Source: Flavobacterium sp. 270 (GTDB lineage: Bacteria; Bacteroidota; Bacteroidia; Flavobacteriales; Flavobacteriaceae). From it: a DNA stretch of 64,000 nucleotides. Shown one piece after another: positions 31,127 to 40,645 of this stretch (position 1 is the first letter of the stretch; each line of letters begins with the position of its first letter). The position numbers and the translations under genes were made by a program. The stretch covers positions 62,001 to 126,000 of the forward strand of contig NZ_SODM01000002.1 of the NCBI RefSeq assembly GCF_004368785.1, given 5' to 3'. The notes below the pieces were generated by a model. That model was not told the DNA's origin. It saw only the letters and a list, made by a program, of their open reading frames with translations, and searched no databases.

Positions 31127-32581
31127 TTAATAAACAAGCGTTTGTATTGCATGTGCAGGAATTTTAACTACTGTTTTTTCTGCACCGATAATTAAATTAT
31201 AAACCAGTTCTTTGTCTGATTGATTCATTACAATTGTTGCCATTGTACCATCGGTATTCAAAAATGATGTACTCAACAAAGCGCTTCTGCTTACTGCAGT
31301 GCTAACTCTTTTTGCATTTAGGTGAATGAATTTTGAGAAATGTCCGATGTAATAATAAGAAGGCGTATAAATTAGCTCTCCCGTTGTTGTATCGGCATGA
31401 ATTGGTGCAAAACAAAAATTACCAACATGGTTAGGTCCTCCGTTTTGATCTAAAAGAATATTCCAATCAGTCCATCCCGCAGTTCCGTTATTGAAATCGT
31501 TGATCATAGAAATTCCATAACGCTCTCCGTTACCCCAAAATTGGTATTTTTTGGCATCAAATTTTTCTACACATCCTTCTGTAAACAAAAGTCCTTTATC
31601 TGGATAAGCTTCATTTACTTTGGCAACGTTATCAAACATTGATGCGCCTCCAGACCAGTTTTCGTACCAGTGAAAACCCATTCCCCAAACGTATTTTGAA
31701 GCTTCCGGATCTGAGTAAATTACGTTTGCACGGTAATTCATTAAATCACGATTATGATCCCATGCAATGATTTTTACATTTCCTAGGTTTTCTTTTTTTA
31801 ATGTTGGGCCAAGGAAATTTTTAATGAAGTCTCTTTCGTCTTCAGCACTATAAATGCAAGATTCCCAAGTTTGAACTGCCATTGGCTCGTTTTGGGTTGA
31901 AGTTCCCCAAATTGGAATTCCTTCTTTCTCGTATGCTTTTATAAACTTGGCATAAAAGTTTGCCCAAGTCTGGTAATATTCTGGTAGTAATAAACCACCT
32001 TTTAATACACTTTTATTGCTTTTCATAAAAGCGTTTGGCGACCATGGAGCAACATAAGTCAATAATTTTCCTCCTGCTGTTTTTATGGCTTGCTTTATTA
32101 ATGGAAGGCGAAATTGTCTGTCATGATCTATAGAAAAAGTTTTTAAATCTTTATCTCCTTCTTCGATATAAGAGTAGCTTCCACTGCTAAAATCAGAACT
32201 TTGTATCGTGGTTCTTAGCAAAGAATAGCCAATTCCTTTTTGTTTATCGTAATAGGCGTTTAAAAATTCTGTTTGTTTTTCTTTAGAAAGTTTAGCAAAT
32301 ATTTCGGCACTTGCATCTGTAATAGCTCCACCGATACCCATAAAGGTCTGAAATTTTTTAGCTGGTTCTACAAAAACAGACGACTCTATTTCCAGAGGTT
32401 GTTTTGATGCTGAAAAAGTCAAATTATCTGTAGCTGTTAATCTTAAATTTGAATTTTCTGCTGTTGTGTAAACCGTTACTTTTTTTCCATTGGTTGTGAA
32501 TTCTTTTTTTGTTTTCTGTTGTTGCGCCAAGGCTGTTATTGAAAACAAAAGACAAAGAACTTTTAAACTATTTTTTCTCAT
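31127..32581 (-). CDS. GH30 glycoside hydrolase, secreted (paralogue pair B)
   Basis: A 484-residue family 30 enzyme with a type I signal peptide (LLFSITALAQ) and no lipobox, unlike its duplicate downstream. Motifs are FMGIGGAITDASAE, STQNEPMAV (acid/base) and LLFTEGCVE (nucleophile). The two copies share long identical runs such as GDKDLKTFSIDHD and FIKAYEKEGIPIWG. The difference in the N-terminus suggests that one copy stays in the periplasm while the other is membrane-anchored. It is the first hydrolase gene after susD. Confidence 0.93.
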   Translation of the reverse strand: MRKNSLKVLCLLFSITALAQQQKTKKEFTTNGKKVTVYTTAENSNLRLTATDNLTFSASKQPLEIESSVFVEPAKKFQTFMGIGGAITDASAEIFAKLSKEKQTEFLNAYYDKQKGIGYSLLRTTIQSSDFSSGSYSYIEEGDKDLKTFSIDHDRQFRLPLIKQAIKTAGGKLLTYVAPWSPNAFMKSNKSVLKGGLLLPEYYQTWANFYAKFIKAYEKEGIPIWGTSTQNEPMAVQTWESCIYSAEDERDFIKNFLGPTLKKENLGNVKIIAWDHNRDLMNYRANVIYSDPEASKYVWGMGFHWYENWSGGASMFDNVAKVNEAYPDKGLLFTEGCVEKFDAKKYQFWGNGERYGISMINDFNNGTAGWTDWNILLDQNGGPNHVGNFCFAPIHADTTTGELIYTPSYYYIGHFSKFIHLNAKRVSTAVSRSALLSTSFLNTDGTMATIVMNQSDKELVYNLIIGAEKTVVKIPAHAIQTLVY

Positions 32582-32669
32582 TCTTTCCTTAATTATTTAA
32601 ATTCTGAATTGGAGCTTTTTAAAGACACTCGATCTATAAAAAACACATTTTAATAGCTTAAGGATTTAA

Positions 32670-32704
32670 AAATAGCCCATACTCATAATGATTATGGGCT
32701 ATTT
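32670..32704 (-). terminator. Terminator-like hairpin between susD and the GH30 genes
   Basis: AAATAGCCCATA (32670-32681) and TATGGGCTATTT (32693-32704) pair perfectly; on the minus strand T's follow. It lies inside the operon and could reduce expression of the hydrolases relative to SusC/SusD. Confidence 0.7.
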
Positions 32705-32746
32705 ACAACCAAACTTAAACTTAACTTAAACTTTATTATTTATTTC

Positions 32747-34255
32747 TTATTGATAATGAGGGTTTTGTTTCAATTTAGTACCATTAAGCTCTGTATATGG
32801 TATTGGAAAAATCTCGTCAGTACCTGCATCAAAACCTCTGTCAGATAATGCAGCAGCTGCATCTCCCCATCTTACTAAGTCAAAGAATCTATGTCCTTCA
32901 CCAGCTAATTCCATTCTTCTTTCTAATTTAATAGCTGCTAATGTTACAGGAACTGGACTTAATCCAACTCTAGCTCTTACTGCATCAAGTAAAGCTTGCG
33001 CTCTTGCACCAGATCCTAAAGCTTCTGCTTCCATTAAGTAAGTATCTGCAAGTCTGATAACATAAGAGTTTTGTTTGTAATTCAACTCTTGGTTACCACC
33101 ACCTGTACGAACATCTGATTGTCTTGGAAGATATTTATTCAAGAAATAACCTGTATCCTGATAAGCAGGAATATAATCTGCTTTACCAGCCGCTTTTAAA
33201 GCTTTTAAATCATAAACAGTAGCTGCAAATCTTGGGTCAGTCTTGATTACATCGTATAATTTTTGTGTAATAGGATTGAAAGCCCATCCTGAAGGAAGGT
33301 CAGCAGCATCAGATCCTGCTGGTCTTGAATATCCTCTTGGTCCAACCATTTGGTTTAAAGAGTTACCTTCGTCTTTACCACCTCCCCAGAAAGTCCAGTC
33401 AGTGTTACCTGCACTACTATGAGATACTTCGATAAGTGATTCTGCATTAAACTTGTTAGAAGTAACCCATAAATCACTGAAGTTTGTAAGCAATTTATTT
33501 CCGTATTGGTTAGTCGCTCCCGGCGTACCATTTACTTGTGCTAAAATTGCAGCGGCTTCTGGTTTTTTACCTTCAAATAAATATACTTTTCCAAGTAATG
33601 CTTGAACAGCACCTTTATTGAATCTTCCTGCCTCAGTTGCAGCTACAACAGTATTTGGAAGAGCAGGAATAGCTTCTAATAAATCTTTTTCAATCTGTGC
33701 ATAAATCACTTCTGGTGCTACTTGCTCAGGATCATAAATTGTCTGAGTTGTTAAAGGCTCAAGTACCAAAGGAATATTTTTAAACAATCTTACTAAATTG
33801 AAGTAGTAAAATGCACGTAGTGCTTTAGCTTCAGCTGTAAATCTTGATCTTACCGCATCACTCATTGTTGCTGCAGGAAGTTTTGAAATCAACATATTTG
33901 CTCTTGCAACACCTTGATAATGATCATTCCAGAAACTACCAGGAATGTTAATTGAAGTAAGTGAGTGCGTTGAGAAGTTTTGAATTCCGTTTCCATCTGT
34001 AGAACTACCTCCACCAGCATAAAAATCATCAGAACCAGCGTTTAACATTGCTACTAAATTTTCAAAACCACCAGTGTTTTTTCTTAATGGATCATAAGTT
34101 CCAATTAAAGCAGCATAACATTGTTGTTCGTTAGAAAAGTAGATGCTCGAGTCAAATTTTCCTTCTGGATTAATGGTTACAAAATCTTCAGAACAAGATC
34201 CCATAATAGCCATTGCAACAGCGGCACATATATATTTAAAATTTTTAGTTTTCAT
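32747..34255 (-). CDS. SusD/RagB family glycan-binding lipoprotein
   Basis: A 502-residue SusD homologue with lipobox Cys21 (AIMGSCSEDF); the acidic residues after the Cys fit a surface-export signal. The TPR-rich framework shows ALRAFYYFNLVRLFKNIPLVLEP near residues 147-169 and the C-terminal RMELAGEGHRFFDLVRWGDA. It caps the SusC pore and binds the target glycan at the cell surface. It follows susC by 13 bases. Confidence 0.97.
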   Translation of the reverse strand: MKTKNFKYICAAVAMAIMGSCSEDFVTINPEGKFDSSIYFSNEQQCYAALIGTYDPLRKNTGGFENLVAMLNAGSDDFYAGGGSSTDGNGIQNFSTHSLTSINIPGSFWNDHYQGVARANMLISKLPAATMSDAVRSRFTAEAKALRAFYYFNLVRLFKNIPLVLEPLTTQTIYDPEQVAPEVIYAQIEKDLLEAIPALPNTVVAATEAGRFNKGAVQALLGKVYLFEGKKPEAAAILAQVNGTPGATNQYGNKLLTNFSDLWVTSNKFNAESLIEVSHSSAGNTDWTFWGGGKDEGNSLNQMVGPRGYSRPAGSDAADLPSGWAFNPITQKLYDVIKTDPRFAATVYDLKALKAAGKADYIPAYQDTGYFLNKYLPRQSDVRTGGGNQELNYKQNSYVIRLADTYLMEAEALGSGARAQALLDAVRARVGLSPVPVTLAAIKLERRMELAGEGHRFFDLVRWGDAAAALSDRGFDAGTDEIFPIPYTELNGTKLKQNPHYQ

Positions 34256-34268
34256 AATTTTTTAATTT

Positions 34269-37200
34269 TTAGAATTGAACGTTAGCTCCTAATAGGAAAG
34301 ATCTAGCTTGCGGATATACTCCTTTATCTACACCAAAAACTTGACCTCCAATTTCAGGATCGTACCCTGTGTATTTTGTAAAAGTCAATAAATTTTCTCC
34401 AGTTAAGTAAAAACGAATTTTATCTGAACCAATTTTAGATGATAAGTTAGCTGGTAATGTATATCCAACTTGAACAATTTTTAAACGCGCGTAATTGCCA
34501 CTTTCAAGATAAAAATCAGACATATTAGTGTAGTTTTTGTTCGGATCATTGTTTGTTAATCTAGGATAATCATTAGATGTTCCTTCTCCATGCCAACGAT
34601 CTAAAGCATCTGTCTGATAATTTGCATTTAATACATCTAGTCTTCTTAAACCTTGGAAAATTTTACTTCCAGCTGCTCCTTGAGCAAATGCCATGAAATC
34701 AAAGTTTTTGTAATCTAAGTTAATTGTAAGACCAAAAGTATATTTAGGGATATTTGTTCCTAAGTATCCTTTATCAGCATCTGTAATAGAACCGTCACCA
34801 TCTGCATCTACCCAACGGAAATCTCCAGGTCTAGCATTTGGCTGAATTAAATTTCCTGCCGCATTTTTGTAAGCTGCAACTTCAGCTGCATTTTGGAAAA
34901 TTCCAGCAGTTTTAAATCCGTAGAATTCATTGAATGAATGACCAACTTCTGTTCTTGTAACAGGTCCCATAGATTGAAAACTAGCATCTCCAACAATGTA
35001 GTTAGTAGACGAACCTACATAAGTGATTTCATTTTTCAAGTAAGCAACGTTAGCGTTAACTCCTAAATTAAAATCTCCAAGTTTTTTCTTGTATCCTAAT
35101 TCAACCTCAAAACCACTGTTATTCATATCAGCAACGTTTGCAGAAGGCGCATCAACAACTCCTACATATCCAGGAATAACAACGTTTCTTAAAATTCCTG
35201 TAGTTTTTTTCTTGTAGTAATCAAGAGTAAGATTAAAATCACTAAAAAGTTTTGTATCAAGACCAATTGTAGTTTGAGATGTTTCTTCCCATCCTAAATC
35301 TGCATTAGGTAAAGTTGAGTTACCATAACCTGTTGTAATGTCTCCTAAATTTCCAGTAGAATAATTATATCCTCCAACAACTAAACCTCTGTATTTAAAG
35401 TCATCGATATTATCATTTCCAACAACTCCATAACCTCCACGTAGTTTTAAAGAATTAACTACATCATTTTCTTTCCAGAAACCTTCTTTTGAAATTACCC
35501 ATCCTAAAGAGAATGAAGGGAAAACTCCCCATTTTTTATTTTCTCCAAAACGAGTTGATCCATCACGACGAATAATTCCTGTGAAAAGATATTTCTCCAT
35601 GTAATCGTAATTCGCACGTAAGAACAATGAAGCTAATTTGTGCTCAATTTTATCCTCTGTATTTGTTGATCTATCTGTTTGAGGAATGTTAAAGTTCCAA
35701 GAAGCATCTTTATAACTTGTTATTGGAAGTCCGAACATTGTTGTATTTACAACAGTTCCGATATTCTCAACATAAGCACCTTGACCTGCTAATACATTTA
35801 CACTATGATTTCCAAATTTATTGCTGTACGTCAAGATATTTTCAAGAGTCCAAGCAAATGATTTTTCATTGTTTTGGTTAAAGTTATTTTTATCCGCTTT
35901 CATGTTTGGATTTAAGAAGAAAACAGGTGTAAAAGCTTCACTTCCCCAGTATGACAACTTACCTCCAAGTGTAGTTCTGAATTTTAAGTGGCTTGTAATA
36001 TTAGCCTCTAAATAAGCATTACCAACAAAATCATCAGACCAGTTGTAAGCCCCTAATCTTGTTTGAGTATAAGCTAGAGGGTTTGTCATTTCTTGTTGTA
36101 CTAAAGAAGAAATTCCGTAAGGATTTCCATTTCCGTCTCTAACCACATTTGGGTTTGTGTAGAAACCTGTACTAGCTACCGCTGGATCTGTAACAACTAA
36201 TGGAGTAAGCGGATCTAAGTTAATTGCAGAACTTAATGGCCCTCCAAACTCACTGTTAGTATTTCCTAAACTACTTGATTTTTGGTGTGTGTAACCAAAA
36301 GTCTCACCAAACGTAAAATAATTCGAGATTTTATGTGTAGAGTTTAAACGGAAATTTTTCTTTGTATAATTAGAAATATCTGTTGTAACAATACCTTCCT
36401 GATCTTGTAAACCAAAAGAAGCATAAAAAGTAGATTTATCTCCACCCCCGCTAATACTCAATTCGTGCGTGTATCTGAAAGCTGAATTATTGAAAATTGC
36501 TTTCTGCCAGTCAGTACCATTACCTAATGCGCTAATTTGTGCAGGAGTATATTTTATAGCTCCGCCATCATTAACTGATTTTTCATTCATTACTGTTGCA
36601 TACTGTTGAGCATTCAGCAAATCTAATGTCTTAGCTGGTGCAGAAGTACCAGCAAAACCATTATAGTTTACAGAGATTTTTCCAGATTTACCTTTTTTAG
36701 TTGTAACCAAGATAACCCCTGTTGCAGCACGAGTACCGTAGATTGCAGCAGAAGCAGCATCTTTAAGGACTTCAATAGACTCAATATCTGATTGGTTAAT
36801 AAAACCAATTGCACCTGCATCTACAGCAATACCATCTATAACCCATAACGGATCATTTCCACCTTCTCTGAAAGTAGTTATACCTCTAATACGAACTTTT
36901 GAAGCTGAGCCTGGCTGTCCAGAAGTAGCAGCTACATTAACACCTGCAGTACGACCTTGTAAAGCTTGCTCAACACGTCCGTTTGGAACTTTCTCTAGAT
37001 CAGCAGCCTTTACACTAGAAATTGCTCCAGTAACTACTGATTTCTTTTGAGTTCCGTATCCAACTACCACAACTTCATTTAATGATTGAGATTCTGGTTT
37101 TAGTTGAATGTTGATTTTTGTTCTTCCATTTACAGCTTCACTAACTGTAGTATAACCTATAAAAGTTACTACTAAAGTTCCGTTTGAAGGTACTTGTATT

Positions 37201-37385
37201 TGGAATTTTCCATCAAAATCTGACGCCGCAGCTTTAGTTGTACCTTTTAATAATACAGTTGCACCTGGAACTGGCATCCCACTTTCATCATTTATCATCC
37301 CATTTACTGTGACATCCTGAGCCACAGCCATAACCGAGAATAACAAAGACGAAACACAAAAAATAAGTAATTTTGTTAATTTCAT
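34269..37385 (-). CDS. SusC/RagA family TonB-linked outer membrane transporter
   Basis: A 1038-residue transporter: signal peptide (LLFSVMAVAQ), a carboxypeptidase-like regulatory domain (about residues 24-105), the linker SLNEVVVVGYGTQKK that carries the TonB box region, a plug domain (VNVAATSGQPGSASKVRIRG, then IESIEVLKDAASAAIYG), and a 22-strand barrel. It imports oligosaccharides released by surface enzymes. It is the first gene of the polysaccharide operon. No extended signalling domain for an anti-sigma factor is seen, in keeping with control by the divergent hybrid-like regulator. Confidence 0.97.
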   Translation of the reverse strand: MKLTKLLIFCVSSLLFSVMAVAQDVTVNGMINDESGMPVPGATVLLKGTTKAAASDFDGKFQIQVPSNGTLVVTFIGYTTVSEAVNGRTKINIQLKPESQSLNEVVVVGYGTQKKSVVTGAISSVKAADLEKVPNGRVEQALQGRTAGVNVAATSGQPGSASKVRIRGITTFREGGNDPLWVIDGIAVDAGAIGFINQSDIESIEVLKDAASAAIYGTRAATGVILVTTKKGKSGKISVNYNGFAGTSAPAKTLDLLNAQQYATVMNEKSVNDGGAIKYTPAQISALGNGTDWQKAIFNNSAFRYTHELSISGGGDKSTFYASFGLQDQEGIVTTDISNYTKKNFRLNSTHKISNYFTFGETFGYTHQKSSSLGNTNSEFGGPLSSAINLDPLTPLVVTDPAVASTGFYTNPNVVRDGNGNPYGISSLVQQEMTNPLAYTQTRLGAYNWSDDFVGNAYLEANITSHLKFRTTLGGKLSYWGSEAFTPVFFLNPNMKADKNNFNQNNEKSFAWTLENILTYSNKFGNHSVNVLAGQGAYVENIGTVVNTTMFGLPITSYKDASWNFNIPQTDRSTNTEDKIEHKLASLFLRANYDYMEKYLFTGIIRRDGSTRFGENKKWGVFPSFSLGWVISKEGFWKENDVVNSLKLRGGYGVVGNDNIDDFKYRGLVVGGYNYSTGNLGDITTGYGNSTLPNADLGWEETSQTTIGLDTKLFSDFNLTLDYYKKKTTGILRNVVIPGYVGVVDAPSANVADMNNSGFEVELGYKKKLGDFNLGVNANVAYLKNEITYVGSSTNYIVGDASFQSMGPVTRTEVGHSFNEFYGFKTAGIFQNAAEVAAYKNAAGNLIQPNARPGDFRWVDADGDGSITDADKGYLGTNIPKYTFGLTINLDYKNFDFMAFAQGAAGSKIFQGLRRLDVLNANYQTDALDRWHGEGTSNDYPRLTNNDPNKNYTNMSDFYLESGNYARLKIVQVGYTLPANLSSKIGSDKIRFYLTGENLLTFTKYTGYDPEIGGQVFGVDKGVYPQARSFLLGANVQF

Positions 37386-37730
37386 TTTTCTAAAAATTTT
37401 GGTTAATTAATTAGTAATTCGATGCAATAATAATGTTAATATTTTACTATTTGCAATTAAATTTCATTACAAAAACACATCAAAGTAATTTTTTATACAT
37501 TACAAAAACACATCAAAATTTTTATAAATATCTGATTTTTAATAAAATAAAAATAATTTTAACGATGTTATTAAAATGTTAATTACAAAAATAAACACTA
37601 CACTAATATAAGAATGCTTATTTTTATAAAAAAAACATGCTTCTACATCGAGATAGTAGAGAGAAAACCACTCTAAAACACTACAAACAAAGAAGTTAAC
37701 ACCCCAAAACCAAAACAAATAAAAAAAATT
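37386..37730. promoter_or_regulatory. Control region between susC and its regulator
   Basis: This 345-bp AT-rich divergent gap holds two exact 20-bp direct repeats and a possible minus-strand -7 element TATTTTTG at 37593-37586. No other gene or RNA was seen. Confidence 0.6.
37465..37517. repeat. 20-bp direct repeats spaced 33 bp, candidate operator
   Basis: CATTACAAAAACACATCAAA occurs at 37465-37484 and again at 37498-37517, identical in all 20 positions. The 33-bp offset is about three helical turns, so two protein molecules would bind the same DNA face. It lies 80-113 bases before susC. Confidence 0.6.
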
Positions 37731-40601
37731 ATGAAATTGATAAAATCATATTTTTATATTACTTTTTTTACATTATTCACAATTACATTTTTCGGACAGG
37801 TAAAAGACATAGGACTTCCGGATGTAAGAAATTACAAGCGAAACGAATACAGAGGAGGCACTCAAAATTGGAATATTAATCAAGATAAGAATGGAAATTT
37901 ATATTTTGCCAACAATAGTGGCCTTTTACAGTTTGACGGATCGTCATGGAAAAAATTTCCACTCCCAAATTTAACTTCTGTTAGATGTCTAAAAATTGAT
38001 GATTCAGGAAAAATCTTTGTTGGAGGATATAATGAATTTGGTTATTTCCTTCCTGATCATAAGGGAAAGCTTAAATACACATCATTATCCAAGTATGTAG
38101 ATAAGAGCAAAATCAAAATCATTGATTTCATTTGGAAAATTCATTCTTTTAATAATCAAATCGTTTTTCAATCTTTTGCAAGAGCATATATTTTTAAAAA
38201 TGGGAAATTATCCATTCTAAAAGCACCAAAACGTTTTCAGTTTTCATTTGTAGTAAACAACAAACTTTATTTACAAGATATACAGAAAGGAATTTTGGAA
38301 TATCGAAATGGTAAATTATACACATTACCAAATACAACCAGCCTTAATAACACAGAGGTATGGGGAATGTATCCTATCGCAAAAGACAAAATCTTAATTA
38401 TAACATTAGAAAAAGGTTTGTTTACTTATGAAAACAATACCGTAAAACCGTGGAATACTGATGCAAATAATTTTGTCAAAAAAAATAACTCGCTTGGGGG
38501 CGAAATCATCAACAATAAATTTGTCGTTTTAAACTCCGTTTTGGACGGTATTATTATTTGTGATTTTAACGGAAAAATAATTCAGCACATCAATCAGAAG
38601 AAAGGACTGCAGAACAACACTGTTTTAACCTCTTTTATAGACAATAAAAACAATCTTTGGCTTGGACTCGACAACGGTATCGCATTTGTCAACGAAAGCT
38701 CTCCATTTACTTATTTTGGCTTTAGTTACGATATTAGTACTGTATACGCCTCAGTTATTCATGAGGGTAATTTATATGTAGCCACAAACCAAGGTGTTTT
38801 TTATCATGCCTGGAATAATAGTTTTAAAGAAGATGTTTTTAAACTTGTAGAAGGCACAACAGCTCAATCCTGGAACGTACAAGTTGTAGACAATGAACTT
38901 ATTTGCGCAAATAACCGCGGTGCTTTGGTTATAAAAGGAGGAAAAGTAACCAATATAATAGATTCTAAAGGATATTTTGGCTTTAAAAAAATCCCTAATC
39001 ATCCCGGTTTTTTTATAGGATCAAATTATGATGGATTTGCAATTTTCCAGAAAACAGCAAACGGTCTGGTTTTTAAAAATCAAGTTTCGGGATTTGACAA
39101 ATCTTCTAATAGTTTTGAGCTTGATGAAACTTATTTATGGCTCAAAAAAGACGAATCTTTGTACAGAATGTTACTTAGTGATGATTTATCACGATTTGCT
39201 TCAATAAAAAAAATAAATCAGCTTACCTCGCAATTTAAAAATATCGGAAGCATTCAGCAAATTGATAATAAAATTTATTTTCAAACCCATAATCACTTTT
39301 ATAAATACTCCAATGAACAGGATTTGTTTTATGAAGACAAAAACTTAAGCAATCTTTTTAAAAATATTCCTGTAATTAATGCATTAAGCCAAGATTCGCA
39401 ATCCAATTTATGGTATGCTTTTGATGAATCTCTGGGAGTTTTAATGAAACAAAATAATAGATATAGAAACGTTGTCGCGCCATTTTCAAATTTAACCGGC
39501 AATCTGGTTAGCAATTATTTGTCTGTAAACACAATTGATCCTAAAAATATTTTTATTGGATTAACAGATGGTTTGGCACATTATGATTCTGAATTCTTAA
39601 ATAATTTTGTGACTAAACCAAAAGCTTTTATTCGCAGTTTCTCTTTTCCGGGCGACACCATTGTTCTTGCCAACAATCAAAAGAAAACAGAAAATATCAG
39701 AATTCCATATTCGTCAAACCATGTTCGTTTTACATTTTCTTCTCCAACATATGAAAACCTGGAAAACGTACAATTTTCTTATCAATTAGAGCCTTTTGAT
39801 GATAAATGGAGCAATTGGTCGAATATTTCAATTAAAGAGTACACAAACCTTCGCGAAGGCGATTATACAATGAATGTAAAGGTTAGGAATAGTTACGGAA
39901 TCCAATCAGAACCCTCACAACTTTCTTTTGTAGTTTCTCCGCCTTGGTATAGGCATTTTTTAGCTTTAATGATTTATTTTATATTTTTTATCATCGGTAT
40001 TTATGTCGTTTCGAATCGAATAAAAATGAAGATTCGAAAAAACAAATATTATGAAACTATAGAACAAAGAAGACTTTATCTGGAAAAAGAATCCAGAATC
40101 AGACAGGAGCAATATGACTTGGAAAAAGAAATTGAAAAATTAAAAAATGACAAGTTACAGATCAAAATTCTTGCAAAGGACAAAGAACTAGTTAATAATT
40201 CCCTGCAGGTTGTAAAGAAAAATAAAATTCTAAACGGAATTATTCATAAACTAAAAGAAATTGATGTTGAAGCATTAGACGACTCAACCAAGTTTCAAGT
40301 AAGTAAACTAAACAAGAGTATTGTAAAAGAAGTAAATACAGATAAAAGCTGGAAAGATTTAGAAAAACACATCAAAAACGTGCATTTTGAATACCTCAAA
40401 CGTCTAAAGGAAAAATACCCAACTATTTCACCGCGTGAGCTCGATTTATCGACTTATCTGTTAATGAATATGTCCACGAAAGAAATTGCCGAAATCATGA
40501 ATATTTCGACCGGAGGAGTTGAATTAGCAAGATACCGTTTAAGAAAGAAACTTGGTTTAAATAAAAAAGAAAACTTAATCGGATTCTTAATGAGCATTTA
40601 G
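37731..40601 (+). CDS. Membrane-spanning PUL regulator with LuxR-type HTH
   Basis: A 956-residue regulator: signal peptide (TITFFGQ), a periplasmic beta-propeller-like region of Reg_prop repeats (for example QNWNINQDKNGNLYFANNSG and NNLWLGLDNGIA), a Y_Y_Y domain (about residues 660-740, FSYQLEPFDDKWSNWS), one membrane helix near 745-765, a coiled coil, and a C-terminal LuxR-type HTH (ISPRELDLSTYLLMNMSTKE) near residues 895-950. Unlike hybrid two-component systems it has no kinase or receiver; the HTH is directly attached, as in SusR-like proteins. It should sense an oligosaccharide in the periplasm and activate the divergent susC operon. Confidence 0.92.
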   Translation: MKLIKSYFYITFFTLFTITFFGQVKDIGLPDVRNYKRNEYRGGTQNWNINQDKNGNLYFANNSGLLQFDGSSWKKFPLPNLTSVRCLKIDDSGKIFVGGYNEFGYFLPDHKGKLKYTSLSKYVDKSKIKIIDFIWKIHSFNNQIVFQSFARAYIFKNGKLSILKAPKRFQFSFVVNNKLYLQDIQKGILEYRNGKLYTLPNTTSLNNTEVWGMYPIAKDKILIITLEKGLFTYENNTVKPWNTDANNFVKKNNSLGGEIINNKFVVLNSVLDGIIICDFNGKIIQHINQKKGLQNNTVLTSFIDNKNNLWLGLDNGIAFVNESSPFTYFGFSYDISTVYASVIHEGNLYVATNQGVFYHAWNNSFKEDVFKLVEGTTAQSWNVQVVDNELICANNRGALVIKGGKVTNIIDSKGYFGFKKIPNHPGFFIGSNYDGFAIFQKTANGLVFKNQVSGFDKSSNSFELDETYLWLKKDESLYRMLLSDDLSRFASIKKINQLTSQFKNIGSIQQIDNKIYFQTHNHFYKYSNEQDLFYEDKNLSNLFKNIPVINALSQDSQSNLWYAFDESLGVLMKQNNRYRNVVAPFSNLTGNLVSNYLSVNTIDPKNIFIGLTDGLAHYDSEFLNNFVTKPKAFIRSFSFPGDTIVLANNQKKTENIRIPYSSNHVRFTFSSPTYENLENVQFSYQLEPFDDKWSNWSNISIKEYTNLREGDYTMNVKVRNSYGIQSEPSQLSFVVSPPWYRHFLALMIYFIFFIIGIYVVSNRIKMKIRKNKYYETIEQRRLYLEKESRIRQEQYDLEKEIEKLKNDKLQIKILAKDKELVNNSLQVVKKNKILNGIIHKLKEIDVEALDDSTKFQVSKLNKSIVKEVNTDKSWKDLEKHIKNVHFEYLKRLKEKYPTISPRELDLSTYLLMNMSTKEIAEIMNISTGGVELARYRLRKKLGLNKKENLIGFLMSI

Positions 40602-40608
40602 AGAAAAC

Positions 40609-40644
40609 AAAAAAAGCCATTCGTTACAGCGAATGGCTTTTTTT
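40609..40644. terminator. Bidirectional intrinsic terminator
   Basis: AAAAAGCCATTCG and CGAATGGCTTTTT form the stem around TTACAG, between the convergent regulator and murF genes. Confidence 0.92.
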
Positions 40645-40645
40645 A

